A stretch of 64,000 nt of DNA from assembly GCF_000699445.3 (NCBI RefSeq), contig NC_067199.1, forward strand, positions 30,278,402-30,342,401, in the 5' to 3' direction. Below, one piece after another: positions 1-10,900 of this stretch. The notes under the pieces were generated by a model. It made no database searches. It worked only from the letters and a program-made list of their open reading frames with translations, and was not told where the DNA came from. Numbering within the stretch: position 1 is the first letter of the stretch; every line of letters starts with the position of its first letter. Source of the stretch: Schistosoma haematobium. Lineage: Eukaryota; Platyhelminthes; Trematoda; Strigeidida; Schistosomatidae. Both the position numbers and the translations under genes were made by a program.

Positions 1-1984
1 CTGTGTTCCACGATGTGACGAATGGTGAATATGTGGTCGATACCGCCACGACTAGGTCTGAAACCAACCTGATTTTCTTGTGTTTGCAGTTCACGAGTCT
101 TAGTTAGGCGACCGGCAATTATTGAGGTTAGTATTTTAGATGCTATGTTAGTCAAACTAATCCCTCTATGGTTAGAAAAGGATGATTTTGACTTCTTATA
201 TGTTGGGACAATCAGTAATTGTGACCAGTCAGATGAGATTAGATCCAGTTTCCAGATTTTAGCTAAAATATTAGCCAACCTAACAGTTAAAACTAGACCA
301 TCATGCTTAAAGACCTCTGGAACCAATCCATCTGGACCAGCTGCTTTTCCTCGCTTCAAATTAGCTATGGCTTTTTGTACGTCAATTAGAGTCGGGGGCC
401 TACTTCAATGTTCCATTCAGATTGTTTGGGAATGGTGGGCAGTTGTAGAGTAGCTGAAGGACAGCTAAACTGTTCCATAAAGTGTTCCGCTCATCGTTCT
501 AAATATCTGTGCTGAGGTCAGATAAGAGTATCATCTTTTTCTGAGATAGTCTCACTTACACTTGACTTCTTAATTCCGGTTTCTTTTGAGTCTGAAGAGC
601 TGTTTGGTGTTACCTACAACAGCTGCCTTTTTCGTCTCTTTTGCTTCCGTTGCCCACCATTGCTAACAGTCGTTCTTTAAACATTTGGTCGGCCTAAATC
701 TTATTTGTTTTCGCTCATCATCGTGTTCGGAGCCTGATGGGATGAGTTTACGAGAATCTATGATTGCAATAGACTTAGTAGAAATCCACTGGTTCAAATC
801 ACTAATAAATGTCGCCGCTGTTTCCAAAGCTGTTCGTATATCTTTCCAAGCAACATTTGGGTCAGCCTCACTTTCATAATTGCCCAAGTGTGACTTTAGT
901 TGCTCCTGGAATTTACCTTAGACTTTTTCATAGCTGAGTTCAACTCTAATGGGTCTTCTTAATGTGGCTCTTCTGCGTCCAATGAGGCGCAAGCAAATAC
1001 GTGCTCGTATTAGAGCATGATCAGAGTCTAAACATGTGTTCTAGAACGAGCGGTATTCTATCGAGCCTCTCCAACGATGACTGATGGCAATATGGTCTAT
1101 TTGAGTCCATCGTTGGTTTGGTGCAGGGGATCGTTATGTTAGACGATGTCTCTCCTTATGTTTAGACTTAGTGCTTGCCGAAAATAAACGATTGTTTGAG
1201 CACAGTTGTAGCAGACGATCACCATTAACTGTTCGCTGAACCGGGATACTAAAATACCCACCTAAATGTCTTTCTGCTTGGTTTAAGCTACCTACCTGGG
1301 CATTTAATTCACACGCTACGAGTACTATGTCTAAGTGTTTAGCTTTGCGAAAAAGTTCAGAAAGCTTTATATCATCTTACACTTCATCCATGCTGCAGTC
1401 AGTGGGAGCGTAGACAGAAACGAGGAAAAGGCGATGACGTGTGTCCCTATCCTTCCGAGTTCTTACGGAGCCATTTGTCCGAACAGCACAAAGACGACTG
1501 TTAGCAGGGATCCACTCTAAAAGCGCTTCTTCTGTCCTATGCCTACACCTGCCAGTCCATGATAACTTGCTGTCGAGTCGCCAGATACAAGGAGGGCGTA
1601 TCTCGTCGGCTCCCCGTTCGGGCTAGGTGAGGTCAAGTGAATGACCACACTACGATTTTGTATGCATGGTTCGGAGACACAGCACACACCAATCATACGA
1701 GATTTTAGGGTTCTAGCCAAGGAGGTCTGTTTGGCCGATTTGATATAGGGTGCGTACGTTGAAGGCCCCAATGTGTAGTTTGAAGCAAGGTTTAAGTAAA
1801 CCTGCGACAGTGTTTCGCGCAATAGAATTGTGTCATGATGACGCTTGAGGAGGAAGTCAAAAGGGGAAGTTGAAAGTCGAGGTAGGAGGAATAATGGGGA
1901 TCGAAGAGTGGAATTATTTATGAATACAGTGGTATCAAGTGCTGTTAGAAGTATGAGGGTGGTTCTCACTTCCTGTTTGCTCAC
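1..1984 (-). pseudogene. Decayed RTE-type non-LTR retrotransposon, endonuclease plus start of reverse transcriptase
   Basis: Read on the minus strand this stretch resembles the plus-strand RTE element at 3031-6060. Near 1520-1780 it has the endonuclease core VCCVSE followed by HLTSP and LAGVG. Near 1390-1410 it has the catalytic-region motif VYAPTDCS, and further down an AQVG block. In the first ~450 bases are reverse-transcriptase finger motifs resembling GFRPSRGGIDHIF. The order on the minus strand is therefore APE-type endonuclease, linker, RT, as in the RTE clade. The reading frame changes several times and has in-frame stops, so no functional protein can be made. The element continues past the left edge of the window, so its 3' end is not visible. 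SR2/Perere-type assignment is from family knowledge; the exact subfamily is not determined. Confidence 0.8.
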
Positions 1985-2320
1985 ACCGTGAAAGAGTTCT
2001 TCTAGAGGTATCTAAAATGAGATATTTTTCGAGTGTTGGCCGCGACTATCGAGCTTAAATCTGAAGCGAATAATAGTTATACATTTTACAAAATCCTCTA
2101 AATCTGCACAGACCGTTTACGACTGATGTTAGTTTTGGTTACACAATTCAGTGTCAGTTTTTGATAATACCGATACTTTGAAAACATTATTTGAAAGAAT
2201 TCACTGATTTGGTCGCACATAACAGTGAAAAACACTGAGTGATATCATTTATTCAAAACTAATTGCTCTGTATGTATATTTCATAATTAGAGACAATTGA
2301 TTATGTTGAGATATTAGAAA
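1985..2320. other. Spacer between two oppositely oriented RTE elements
   Basis: AT-rich sequence with no recognisable gene. It may include the 5' untranslated end of the minus-strand RTE element, but no boundary or target-site duplication could be fixed. Confidence 0.5.
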
Positions 2321-2800
2321 GCCCCCGAATGCTCTGGTATGGCCGAGAGTGGGGAGAGTTTGCTCTCCCTCTCGAAATACTCTCAAACGGCCAAGCGTAT
2401 ACAGCCTCTGCCAGGGAAGTCCTACCCATTGCCTTCTTGTGGCGGGGGTGTTGTTTACGAAAATGAGAGGATCCAACTGTGCTAATGCCTAACTTCAATC
2501 AATCCACGATAAGATAATATGGAGTGTTGTTTATGAAAATGAGAGGACGAAAAGCGAATGTCTGGCGCTTTAACCGGATTCCAAACCAATGGTGCACATG
2601 GGCTCCAGTATCCTGCGGGAACAAATGGCGTATGAACCAATTGTTGGTCACCGGCTTCCATGGGACTGCATCTCCTTACGATGCTCCACTGCCTTGTGGA
2701 TCAGACCTTTAGGTCAAAGGTTCGAAGTGTGGTTCCCTAAGGTAACCACCTGCTTCGGTCTGGGCACCCGGGCAGTATCACAGCCCACACGCAAATGATG
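2321..2800 (+). repeat. 5' untranslated head of the RTE family
   Basis: It contains GAGAGTGGGGAGAGT, TGCCAGGGAAGTCCTAC and a conserved block around CACCCGGGCAGTATCACAGCC. These are shared with the copy at ~7903-8350 and, inverted, with 8484-8547. ORFs here have no protein similarity that I recognise and differ between copies, so the segment is read as non-coding. Confidence 0.7.
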
Positions 2801-2890
2801 AACTCTCTATATCTATGGAAACTACTTTTCTCGCTTCGAAAAACAATCAAATGATTCAAATTATTATCATTACTATTATTGTCATTATTG

Positions 2891-2896
<6 letters not shown>

Positions 2897-2927
<31 letters not shown>

Positions 2928-2929
2928 TT
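2897..2929 (+). repeat. (ATT)n microsatellite
   Basis: About eleven consecutive ATT/TTA triplets, preceded by an imperfect ATT-rich run from about 2860. It sits between the RTE head and the coding region. Confidence 0.95.
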
Positions 2930-3030
2930 CCACATTATTCACCCTCTTCTATACTTATACAGCGGCTCGTCTTTGGTGGAAATTCGACTGTATCTAAACA
3001 TTCTCGAGTCACTGTCCGGTTGAAAATTGT

Positions 3031-6000
3031 ATGTTTCCACTGAATATGAGTACTGAAGCAGTTTTTCTGAAACCACGTGCGCTATTCAAACTGGCTGCCT
3101 TTAACGTTCGCACACTTATGCAGGTCGGACAACAGATAGGGCTGGCTATGTCTTTAGAAAGTCTTAATATCGATGTCTGCTGTCTATCCGAGACCCGTAT
3201 TCAAGACTCTGGTGAAGTACTACAAATTCACTCTCCATCTGTCACTTCAAAAAGCTTGTTTTACGTGCGCTTATCTGAGGACCCTGTGGCATCTTCGTCT
3301 GGTCTTGCTGGCGTTGGTGTCGCACTAAGCGCTAGAGCTGAGGCAGCACTAATCGATTGGATCCCCATTAACAGTCGGTTATGTGCTGTTAGATTAGAGT
3401 TCCATCAAAGTGAGAAATCGGCGTGAGAAACGATGTCTTTTCGTCATCTCCGCCTATGCCCCGACAGATTGCAGCCCGGATGCAATCAAGGATGAGTTTT
3501 ACCACCAGTTATCTGTTCTTCTTCAGAAAGTGCGTTCGACAGATATTGTAGTACTAGCCGGAGACTTGGATGCTCAGGTCGGGCGTCTTAGACACAGAAG
3601 AGTCGTTTAGGTGGTCGATGGGGACTCGTTGGTCGCAGGACAGATAAGGGGGACCGTCTACTGCCACTGTGCTCAGACCACAACCTTTTTCTGGCTAGCA
3701 CTAACTTTCGACACGGTCATCGCCGATGTGCCACCTGGCGTCCTCCCTCTGCATCTCAAGCCTGGACTCAGATTGATCACATCGCGATCAGCTACCTCTG
3801 GCGTGGTTGTGTACAAGACTGCCGCTCCTTTTGGAGTACCTATCTGGACTCTGACCATGCTTTGGTCTGCGCCAATCTTACCTTACTTTTCAGTGGCCAA
3901 CGAATTCAACATCCTAAACGGATTGATGTAAGTAAACTGATTGCAGCTTCTGTTGTAACTAAGTATCGAACCGAGCTAGTTTCTAGGCTAGCTACCATTC
4001 CACCGAAAAGTATAGATGAGCATTGGTTGCAATTGCATGACGCCATGAAAATGGCGGGTACAGTCAGTTGTGGGTTCGCGAAACGTCCCGCTTATAAGCA
4101 CTGGGCTTCTTCTGGTTCCTTACAACTCACTGAAGCCCGTAGGTCTACTCCGGGTGACCGTGAGTTTGACCATAAACGAAGGATGTTACGTAAGGAAATT
4201 GGGCAAAGCTTGCGTAAGGACCGAGAAGCCTGGTGGTCGGAGCGTGCTAATGAGCTGGAAGCAGCAGCTGCATCTGGTAATTACCGGAAGCTCTTCCAAC
4301 TCATCCGAGCCACTGGCAGCAAGAAGTCTGGTGTGAGCGAAACAATCTGCGAGGATGATGGGATGCCAATCACTAACATCCATCGACGTCTTGGACGATG
4401 GGCGGAATTTTTTGAAGGGCAGTTCAACTGGCCTGCTGATCCGGCAACATCGGTCAGACTGTCCTGGCCTCCATGATCGGTGACGACTGATCCACCAAAT
4501 GAGGCGGAAGTCCGCAAGGAACTCCAACTCTTGAAGCGTTACAAATCACCTGGCCTAGATGACTTACCTCCGGCTCTTTTTAAAGATGGTTGTGACTTTC
4601 TGACTAAGGAATTGACGACGTTGTTTACAAAGGTTTGGGAACTAGAGAGTGTACCAACATCATGGAATGAGTCGATAGTTGTCCCTATCTTTAAAAAGGG
4701 TTCACATCGTTCCTGTAACAACTACTTCCGATTGCGTCCAAGCTATTGGCTTCCGTCATTCTTCTTAGGTTGTTCAAAACCCGAGAAAGATTGACTCTCG
4801 AGGAGAAGGCTGGTTTTCGTTCTGGTCGAGGATGTATTGATCATATCTTCACCCTCCGCCAAATGTTAGAACACCGTCATACTTATCAAGGGCCAACAAT
4901 CGTAGTGTTTCTTGACATCAGGGCTGCCTTCGATTCGTTGGATAGGACTGTTCTCTGGGATTGTCTATTGAAGAAGGGTGTGCCTGAAAAGTTTATTAAC
5001 ATCTTAAAGACTCTATATACAAACACCTCAGGCAGAGTGAGGGCATACAACTACCTTTCTCCATTGTTCCATTCGAACAGTGGGGTTAGGCAGGGTTTCC
5101 CAATCTCATTATTCCTCTTCAACTTTGCCATCGATGACATTCTGGAAACAGCTCTGATGGATGTAAGTAATGGTGGTGTGGATCTGTTGCCTGGAGAAAA
5201 ACTTCTCGACCTTGAGTATGCGGATGATGATATTGTCTTACTGTGCGATAATGCCCAAGGCATGCAATCCGCACTTAATCAATTGGCAATCAGTGTCCGT
5301 AGGTATGGTATGTGCTTTGCACCTTCGAAGTGCAAACTACTTCTACAAGACTGGCAGGATTCTAATCCTGTACTCACTCTGGATGGTGAGCAGATAGAAG
5401 TAGTCGAGAAGTTCGTGTATCTGGGTAGCTGCATAAGTGCCGGTGGGGGTGTGAGTGATGAGATCAATGCACGAATAGTGAAAGCCAGAGCGGCTTATGA
5501 CAATCTGGGCCACCTTTGGCGCCTTCGTGATGTTAGTCTGGCTGTAAAAGGCCGGATCTACAACGCGTCGGTGAGAGCAGTTTTGCTCTATGCTTGCGAA
5601 ACCTGACCTCTTCTAGTTGAGGAGGTTAGATGACTCTCTGTATTCAATCATCGTTGTCTACGAAGGATTGCTGACAGTCAGTGGCAAAACCATGTCAGTA
5701 ATGCAGAGGTTCGGCATCGTGTGTTCGGGCACAGAGATGATAATGCAATCGATGTCACCATCTTGAAACATCTACTTCGGTGGTTTGGACATGTTCTCCG
5801 AATGTCGTCCCAGAGAATTCCACGTCGTGCATTATTTGCCGACTCTGGGACTGGTTGGAAAAAGCGGAAAGGTGGTCAGTGCATGACATGGTGTCGTGGG
5901 ATGAAAGAAAGCTGCAAAGGACTGGCTTCTGTCGGTCCTTCACGACTCCCTGGTTGGGGTCTGAGAGATGGTACAACACAGTGGCTAGAGACGTTATCAG

Positions 6001-6060
6001 ATATGACTCAGAATAGAAGCCAGTGGCGATCCTGCTGTAACCTTCTTTTACTTTCTTCAT
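3031..6060 (+). pseudogene. Broken RTE polyprotein: APE endonuclease plus reverse transcriptase
   Basis: The N-terminal endonuclease shows FNVRTL (~3100), LSETRIQ (~3185), SAYAPTD (~3450), GDLDAQVG (~3560), QIDHIAIS (~3770) and SDHALV (~3855), the APE-type landmarks in order. A linker rich in Trp/Arg/Glu follows (3930-4470). The RT has YKSPGLDDLP (~4540), GFRSGRGCIDHIF (~4815), FLDIRAAFDSLDR (~4910), GVRQGFP (~5090) and the catalytic YADD (~5218). The C-terminal tail has RWFGHVLRM (~5780). It is broken by frameshifts near 3420, 3600 and 4735, and by in-frame TGA stops at 4474-4476 and 5604-5606; the second probably replaces a Trp codon. It is an inactive copy, but its motif residues are well preserved, so decay is moderate. 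Confidence 0.88.
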
Positions 6061-6294
6061 AAAACGTGGTTTTATCTTCCTTAACTGAAAGATTTCTTCC
6101 GATTGTACCTTTCCGTTCCCCCATTACTACCACACTACCTTACACCGATCTCTTCGTTATTGTTCTTTTTTTACGCTCCTTACCTTTTTTTTCTTTTTTC
6201 TCTTCGAATTCTCATTGTTTTGTGCGGTTCATATATATTGGCGCTCTCTTGTACCAATATTTATGTGTCCAAATAAATAAACAAATAAATAAGA
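6061..6294 (+). repeat. RTE 3' UTR and (AAATAA)n tail
   Basis: Pyrimidine-rich, ending in TTGTACCAATATTTATGTG and then AAATAAATAA repeats. The same terminal motif ends the short elements at 7852 and 8429. It is the presumed recognition site for the RTE reverse transcriptase. Confidence 0.75.
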
Positions 6295-6487
6295 TATTAG
6301 AAAAGATAAGTTGTATGCTGATCCTCCGTCAAGTATTGTTTGTGCTTTACTGAATTCACTAACCAAACAACGTACTTAAAAATAATAGGCAAACGCTTCC
6401 AGAAATCTTGATCAACAACGTGCAATATATGACTAACAAAAAGGGAAAAAATATAATCATACATTTATATCCACCAAACAAACATAC

Positions 6488-7447
6488 TTCATCCAATTCT
6501 TCTTTAGTTTTATTTTCTATAGCTCGTATATCGTCCATAGAAAGTCCGTGCCATTTATCAAGCCAACAAAAAACCTGACGGTTGAAATTAAGGAAAATTC
6601 GCCTTTCTTGCTACATAATTTTAAAAGAAAGTAAGAAATACAACCCTATATCTTGTTTACATGCAACATACATTCTGTATCATATTTTCAACTCGGCTTT
6701 GAATACCCCACCATTTAAATTCACATGTGACAAGTTTGTAGGCGCACATTATTGGTAGATCTGTATTCTAATCAATTTATTTAAATAAGATAAATGAAGA
6801 TGTGAATATACTAACTTCCCACCATCTTGGGCCTACTAATGGACCTCGACCAGTTTTTACTGACTGATATATTCTAGGGTCACATGTTGCATCATAGTCA
6901 GAAGCACTGTGCAATTGATCATTTACAATATCAATATAAATAACTTCTCGTTGAGCCAAGAGCTTTGGTGGAAGGTTGTGAATCTGATAAAATATGATTC
7001 TTTTAAAAACCAGTACTTACATTTTCGATATTAACGTTATCTTGTACATGCATAGACTCAATCATCAGAGTAAAGTTATCTTGCATATATTTAGGATTCT
7101 AAAAATGCATGAAGTTATTTATGTATACCTGTAAAACTGTACGGCAGTAAGGGTAAGCATTCCAGGCCTTTTCGTCAATTTCAAGTGACCCTTTCGGTGC
7201 AAGCAAACGTACATAACCAGGTACTTTTCTGGCCAGATAAAAGCGTTTATGAGTGTACTGCCCAGAGGAGAATTCTTCACCGTTGGCTTTTAAAGGTGAC
7301 TCAGGAGGATTGACTTGAGGATTAAATGGTTCATTTACCAGAACCTCTATTCCCTCTCCGCCTCCAGTTTCATTTTTGGATGCCTCTGCAACAGCCCACA
7401 GTTGTCCAACATGGTATTCATCTACCGTTAAAGGCAGTATTATGCGA
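6488..7447 (-). CDS. PITPN: Class I phosphatidylinositol transfer protein (PITP alpha/beta-like), five exons, both ends missing
   Basis: PITPs exchange phosphatidylinositol and phosphatidylcholine between membranes in the cytoplasm. Exons on the minus strand, with GT-AG introns and agreeing phases, are 7447-7129, 7098-7021, 6983-6816, 6767-6672 and 6610-6488. Introns are only 30, 37, 48 and 61 bp. Hallmarks in order are [73 protein letters not shown] and FCWLDKW. The NETGGGEG and KWWG forms point to class I, not the RdgB/PITPNM class. A Pro-rich insertion of about 15 residues follows VNEPF. Exon 1 as seen starts in phase 2, so an upstream exon encoding roughly M-x-x-KEY is missing; none was found in 7448-10401. 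A possible last exon is 6432-6412 (SYIARC then stop), which is weak. The RTE element at 2321-6294 lies just downstream. Confidence 0.93.
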
Positions 7448-7779
7448 CTACATAAATAGGGCAAAGAACAGGAAAGGGGTTACACTTATGTGCTATAAGT
7501 GAAATGTTGCATCCTTAATCAGTCAAATATAAGATAGAACTGAATGCAGAACGCCTAGCAAAGTGCAGCAAGTCAACAAGAATAGAAAAAATATTAAGAA
7601 GCAAGGGTACGAGTTGAGAAATAACATGAACAGCGAGTAACAAACCAATTAAGAGTAAAATAGAACAAAAGGTTTACAACTTCTAGTTTTTATCATCTTG
7701 ACATTCCCAAACAGGTTTACGTCTCTCTAGACAACTCAAACTAGTCCATTTTTCCATGAAATATGGTACTTGTAGCATA
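7448..7779. other. Non-coding stretch upstream of the recognised PITP exons
   Basis: AT-rich. No exon fitting the missing PITP N-terminus and no repeat were recognised. It is probably PITP intron or 5' flank. Confidence 0.5.
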
Positions 7780-7852
7780 TATATGTGTGGCGCATATATA
7801 TCTGGTGCCCCATTGTACCAATATTTGTGTTCAAATAAATAAATAAATAATA
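7780..7852 (+). repeat. 5'-truncated RTE tail
   Basis: Only the final ~60 bp of the RTE 3' end are present: GGTGCCCCATTGTACCAATA, then AAATAAATAAATAA. This is the usual 5'-truncation product of target-primed reverse transcription. Confidence 0.7.
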
Positions 7853-7902
7853 TGAGTGGTAGCTCTTGGAAAATTTAACTGAGGTATTTTCACTAGGATT
7901 CT

Positions 7903-8429
7903 ACAAGCCCTCAAATGCCCTAATAAGCCGAGAGTGGGGAGAGTCAGCTCTCCCTCTTGAAATGCTTTCAAATGGCCACGTGCATACACCCACTGCCAGG
8001 GAAGTCCTACTCACTGCCTTCTCGCAGAGGGGGTGTTGTTTACGAAGTGGAGAGGACGAAAAGCGAATGTCCAGCGCTTTAACCGGACTGATGGATATGA
8101 AGGGTCCACCTAGGGGAGCTGGAAAACCCTCATTCCAAACCAATGGTGCATATGAGCTCCAGGATCCTGAAGGAACAAATGGCGTATGAACCAATCGTTA
8201 ATCACCGGCTACCATAGGACTACATCTCCTTACGATGCTCCACTGCCTTGTGGATCAGTTCTTCAGGTCGAAGGCTCCGGGTGTGGCCCGCTAAGAAAAC
8301 CACCTGCTTCGGTTTGGGCACCCGGGCAGTATCACAGCCTTCACACAAATCGGGTGATTTATGTGGCGCATATCTATTTGGTGCCTTCTTGTACCAATAT
8401 CTATATGTTCAAATAAATATATAATAAAA
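7903..8429 (+). mobile_element. Non-autonomous RTE derivative (head joined to tail, no ORF)
   Basis: The first ~450 bp match the head of the RTE element at 2321-2800, including GAGAGTGGGGAGAGT, CTGCCAGGGAAGTCCTAC and CACCCGGGCAGTATCACAGCC. The sequence then passes directly to the RTE 3' terminus CTTGTACCAATATCTATATG and an AAATAAATATA tail. The whole endonuclease-RT coding region is absent. Unlike the copy at 2321, the head lacks the internal duplication and keeps a ~60 bp block around 8090-8150, so it descends from a more intact parent. It would be mobilised in trans by an RTE reverse transcriptase. Confidence 0.7.
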
Positions 8430-8483
8430 TTCGCCGTATAAATCAGTCTTGTGTTTAAATTTGTAAAATTTGTCTTTGAAACA

Positions 8484-8547
8484 AATACAAGGAGAAGGAG
8501 AGCTGACTCTCCCCACTCTCGGCCGTACAAGGGCATTTGAGGGCAGA
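8484..8547 (-). repeat. Inverted fragment of the RTE head
   Basis: The reverse complement reads TGCCCTCAAATGCCC and GAGAGTGGGGAGAGT, the first ~60 bp of the family head. It faces the copy that ends at 8429, so the two form a tail-to-tail pair. Confidence 0.65.
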
Positions 8548-10397
8548 ATAGTTCTATATGATTTAACTAAATTTAGCCTGATTTGTTTTCGATTGGTTTA
8601 TATTCTTTTCGCTTAAAATACTGTATTTTATAGCCCCTAGTGTTGAAACATTCAGGGATTCATATCTTGTTTACGAACATTTTGAAGTGGGAAAATCAAA
8701 CTAAAGAATTAGATTAAACTATTATTAGCAGCCAAGTAAATCCAGTTACGAAAATTACTTTAGCGTAGGTATTTTAATCATTGATAAGTAAGTTCACAGA
8801 TGAGAACCGGTTTGATGAATACAATATCACAAGTTTAGAGACAGACAGAGTGATGGATAGACTGTAAAAGAACCATAATTTTAACTCCCGAAATGTTGAT
8901 TTGGTATCCCTAGCCGTTCGAGAAATTATGTGGCTGAGGACAAGCGCATGAGCATGTACTTGGTTAGTGAGCTACATGACGAGCTCCAGATTGACTGGAA
9001 TGATAAACTGGACACAAACGGTGTGTAGGCTTGTCAATCAAATAAATTTATGCCAGAGACAATTTCCCACAATGCTGGTGAGATTGATTTCTCTCAGACA
9101 AGTTAGTTAGTATGAACTAGCCGCATACAAATCGATCAAAACATGGGACTGTTTGAATGGATAGATGAAATTTACAATTATGATGATTGTGAGTATATGC
9201 GAAGAATCTTTCATAAAACCTACCATTCAAACTGAAAATGATTAATGTGCCATGGATTAAAAATAAACTAGCTATATTAGTCGAGAAGCATCAATCAGTA
9301 AGATTTACAAGACCATGTAAAAGCCCTACTGAAAGATGTGCAAACCTTAGAGGGTGTAGAGATTGAGAACTATTTTTGAAGTCGAGTGACCAGGAATGCT
9401 TTATTTTGACCTAGCAAACTATAGTAACTTTTAAATTTACACCTAGGTTGGTTAGAGGACATTTTTACAATATGAACAGTCACACGAGACAATTAAGCCT
9501 AGCGATTGTAAGAAAGAAACGCACGCATAAGAACACTGAGTCTCAAGATATATGAAAACCTATGATATTTGTTCACTATTAGTAACCATAGCATGTAAAC
9601 GCCACTATTTGTCATTTTATGCATTATTGTGTTCAGAATAGGTAGATAATTTACTAATAATCAAACCTCATTTCTAAGATGCATGATTTGGACTTAACCA
9701 CGATCGAAAGCAACAAATATTACCCTGAAACAGTTACAAATAACAAGTAAATACACCAAATCAACCTACAACTCTTTAATGATCATCGCCCTGCAAAATT
9801 CAATTTGGTTCACAGTTGATGGAATAATCTAATTACTAAGACTGAACAAACATCCAACGTACATCATTATATTTCTGAGCTAATGATATCCTGAAGATTT
9901 ATTTGTGTTCCTGACTTGATATTACCTGAACGTTTTAAGTATTTTTATACTTCCAAATGAGTAAATCTTAGCAATTGTTCTACAGGGGAACTGAAGATAT
10001 TCGACTAACTAAAAACTGTCAAATTGAATATAATTAATTTCACTGTTTTATATGCATTTGTTTTACTCAACTTCTAAACTTGTTTGTTTATGCCTTTGAC
10101 TTCGGATAGCTTGGTTTCACTTTTTTCTTTGGTTTGATATCTGGAAGTTTCCAATCACGAAATCTGAAAGCATGACGGTTTGTTTTATGAATGTTATATT
10201 TATTATTAGAACGGTATTTTGTCTACCGCCTGTAATCTGCAAATAAACTTTGGTGCCTGGATCGGGGTTTGGTTCTATGATCATTTGGGATCATAAGCTA
10301 AAAGTTGATTGATCTACCGTGCTTCAATAACGAAAGAGAGCAAAAACTCGGGATAAACAACCCAAGTGATTTTAATGACGATACTATTTTGTATAAT
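8548..10397. other. Intergenic or intronic DNA left of the array
   Basis: AT-rich. No exon or RNA gene was recognised. Around 10245-10275 a TTTGGTGCCTGGATCGGGG segment resembles an LTR end plus primer-binding site of another retroelement, but no matching LTR or coding sequence was found, so it is left unassigned. Confidence 0.4.
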
Positions 10398-10401
10398 GGA
10401 T
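10398..10401 (+). repeat. Left copy of the 4 bp target-site duplication (GGAT)
   Basis: GGAT immediately precedes the first LTR base (TGTAGCGG). An identical GGAT immediately follows the last LTR base at 42727-42730. LTR-retrotransposon integrases typically make 4-6 bp duplications. Confidence 0.75.
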
Positions 10402-10724
10402 TGTAGCGGTAAATAAATCCCCAAAATAAATAGCTCTGTAAGTTTTCGACATTGGATGCTGACCATATGTTTTAGTGGACTCATCTAGCTGAAGGCGCTC
10501 GGTCAGGCATCCAGACCAGATCACGTGTGGTAACGCCGTGCTCAACATCAACCGCAATCGCTAGCCAGATTAGATCAGAGAATTCCGATATATTGGTCAT
10601 TGCCAAATATACTCTTCCGATCTCCTTGACTCTGTCTTTTGATTTCTCTGGGTGGGAACGAAATATATTAGAAGGTGTTACTGGTAGAAGCGTTGTCAAA
10701 CACTGAATACCTGTGACATCATCA
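10402..10724 (+). repeat. LTR 1 (outer left)
   Basis: 323 bp beginning TGTAGCGG and ending CATCATCA, thus TG...CA. AATAAA polyadenylation-type signals occur twice within the first 35 bp. It is the left outer boundary, next to GGAT. Confidence 0.95.
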
Positions 10725-10725
10725 T

Positions 10726-10743
10726 TGGTGAGACTGACGTGAT
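10726..10743 (+). promoter_or_regulatory. Putative primer-binding site (unit 1; repeated in every unit)
   Basis: TGGTGAGACTGACGTGAT begins one base after the LTR end. TGG complements the universal tRNA 3' CCA. The cognate tRNA was not identified. The minus-strand element near 47070 also has TTGGTGAG next to its LTR, suggesting related families use the same primer. Unit 17 has a C to A change in this region near 40862. Confidence 0.55.
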
Positions 10744-10900
10744 CTGGTACACCTAATTGCAACTGTGAGTCTGTTCCTTTTTGGGATTTTTATATATCAT
10801 TGCCTTATTTTTTATTTTTTTTTAAACATTGTGATTTTTTTTCGTGTTTTTTCTTGGATATATATATTTTCCCCTCGTTCATTATCGTACTTCATACTTC

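Larger units (their letters stand above)
2321..6294 (+). mobile_element. RTE-clade (SR2/Perere-type) non-LTR retrotransposon, near full length
   Basis: A ~480 bp untranslated head (2321-2800) is followed by an ATT microsatellite, a degenerate endonuclease-RT coding region (3031-6060), a pyrimidine-rich 3' UTR and a terminal TTGTACCAATATTTATGTG motif. The element ends in an AAATAAATAA-type repeat tail at about 6275-6294. Tails of short tandem repeats instead of poly(A) are typical of RTE elements. The head recurs at ~7903-8350 and the tail at 7780-7852 and 8380-8429, which shows that both belong to one family. Inside the head, a ~24 bp segment (GTGTTGTTTACGAAAATGAG) occurs twice, at 2447 and 2524, around a short foreign insert. 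The exact left end is inferred. Confidence 0.8.

Noticed and set aside
6412..6432. Terminal PITP exon encoding SYIARC then stop
   Set aside because: The phase and acceptor fit, but seven codons with no similarity to the PITP C-terminus cannot be told from chance.
7866..8194. 107- and 97-codon ORFs in the RTE head copy
   Set aside because: The frames are not conserved with the same head at 2321-2800, so the segment is non-coding.
10245..10275. Possible end of another LTR element (TTTGGTGCCTGGATCGGGG)
   Set aside because: Looks like a primer-binding site, but no second LTR or coding remnant was found.
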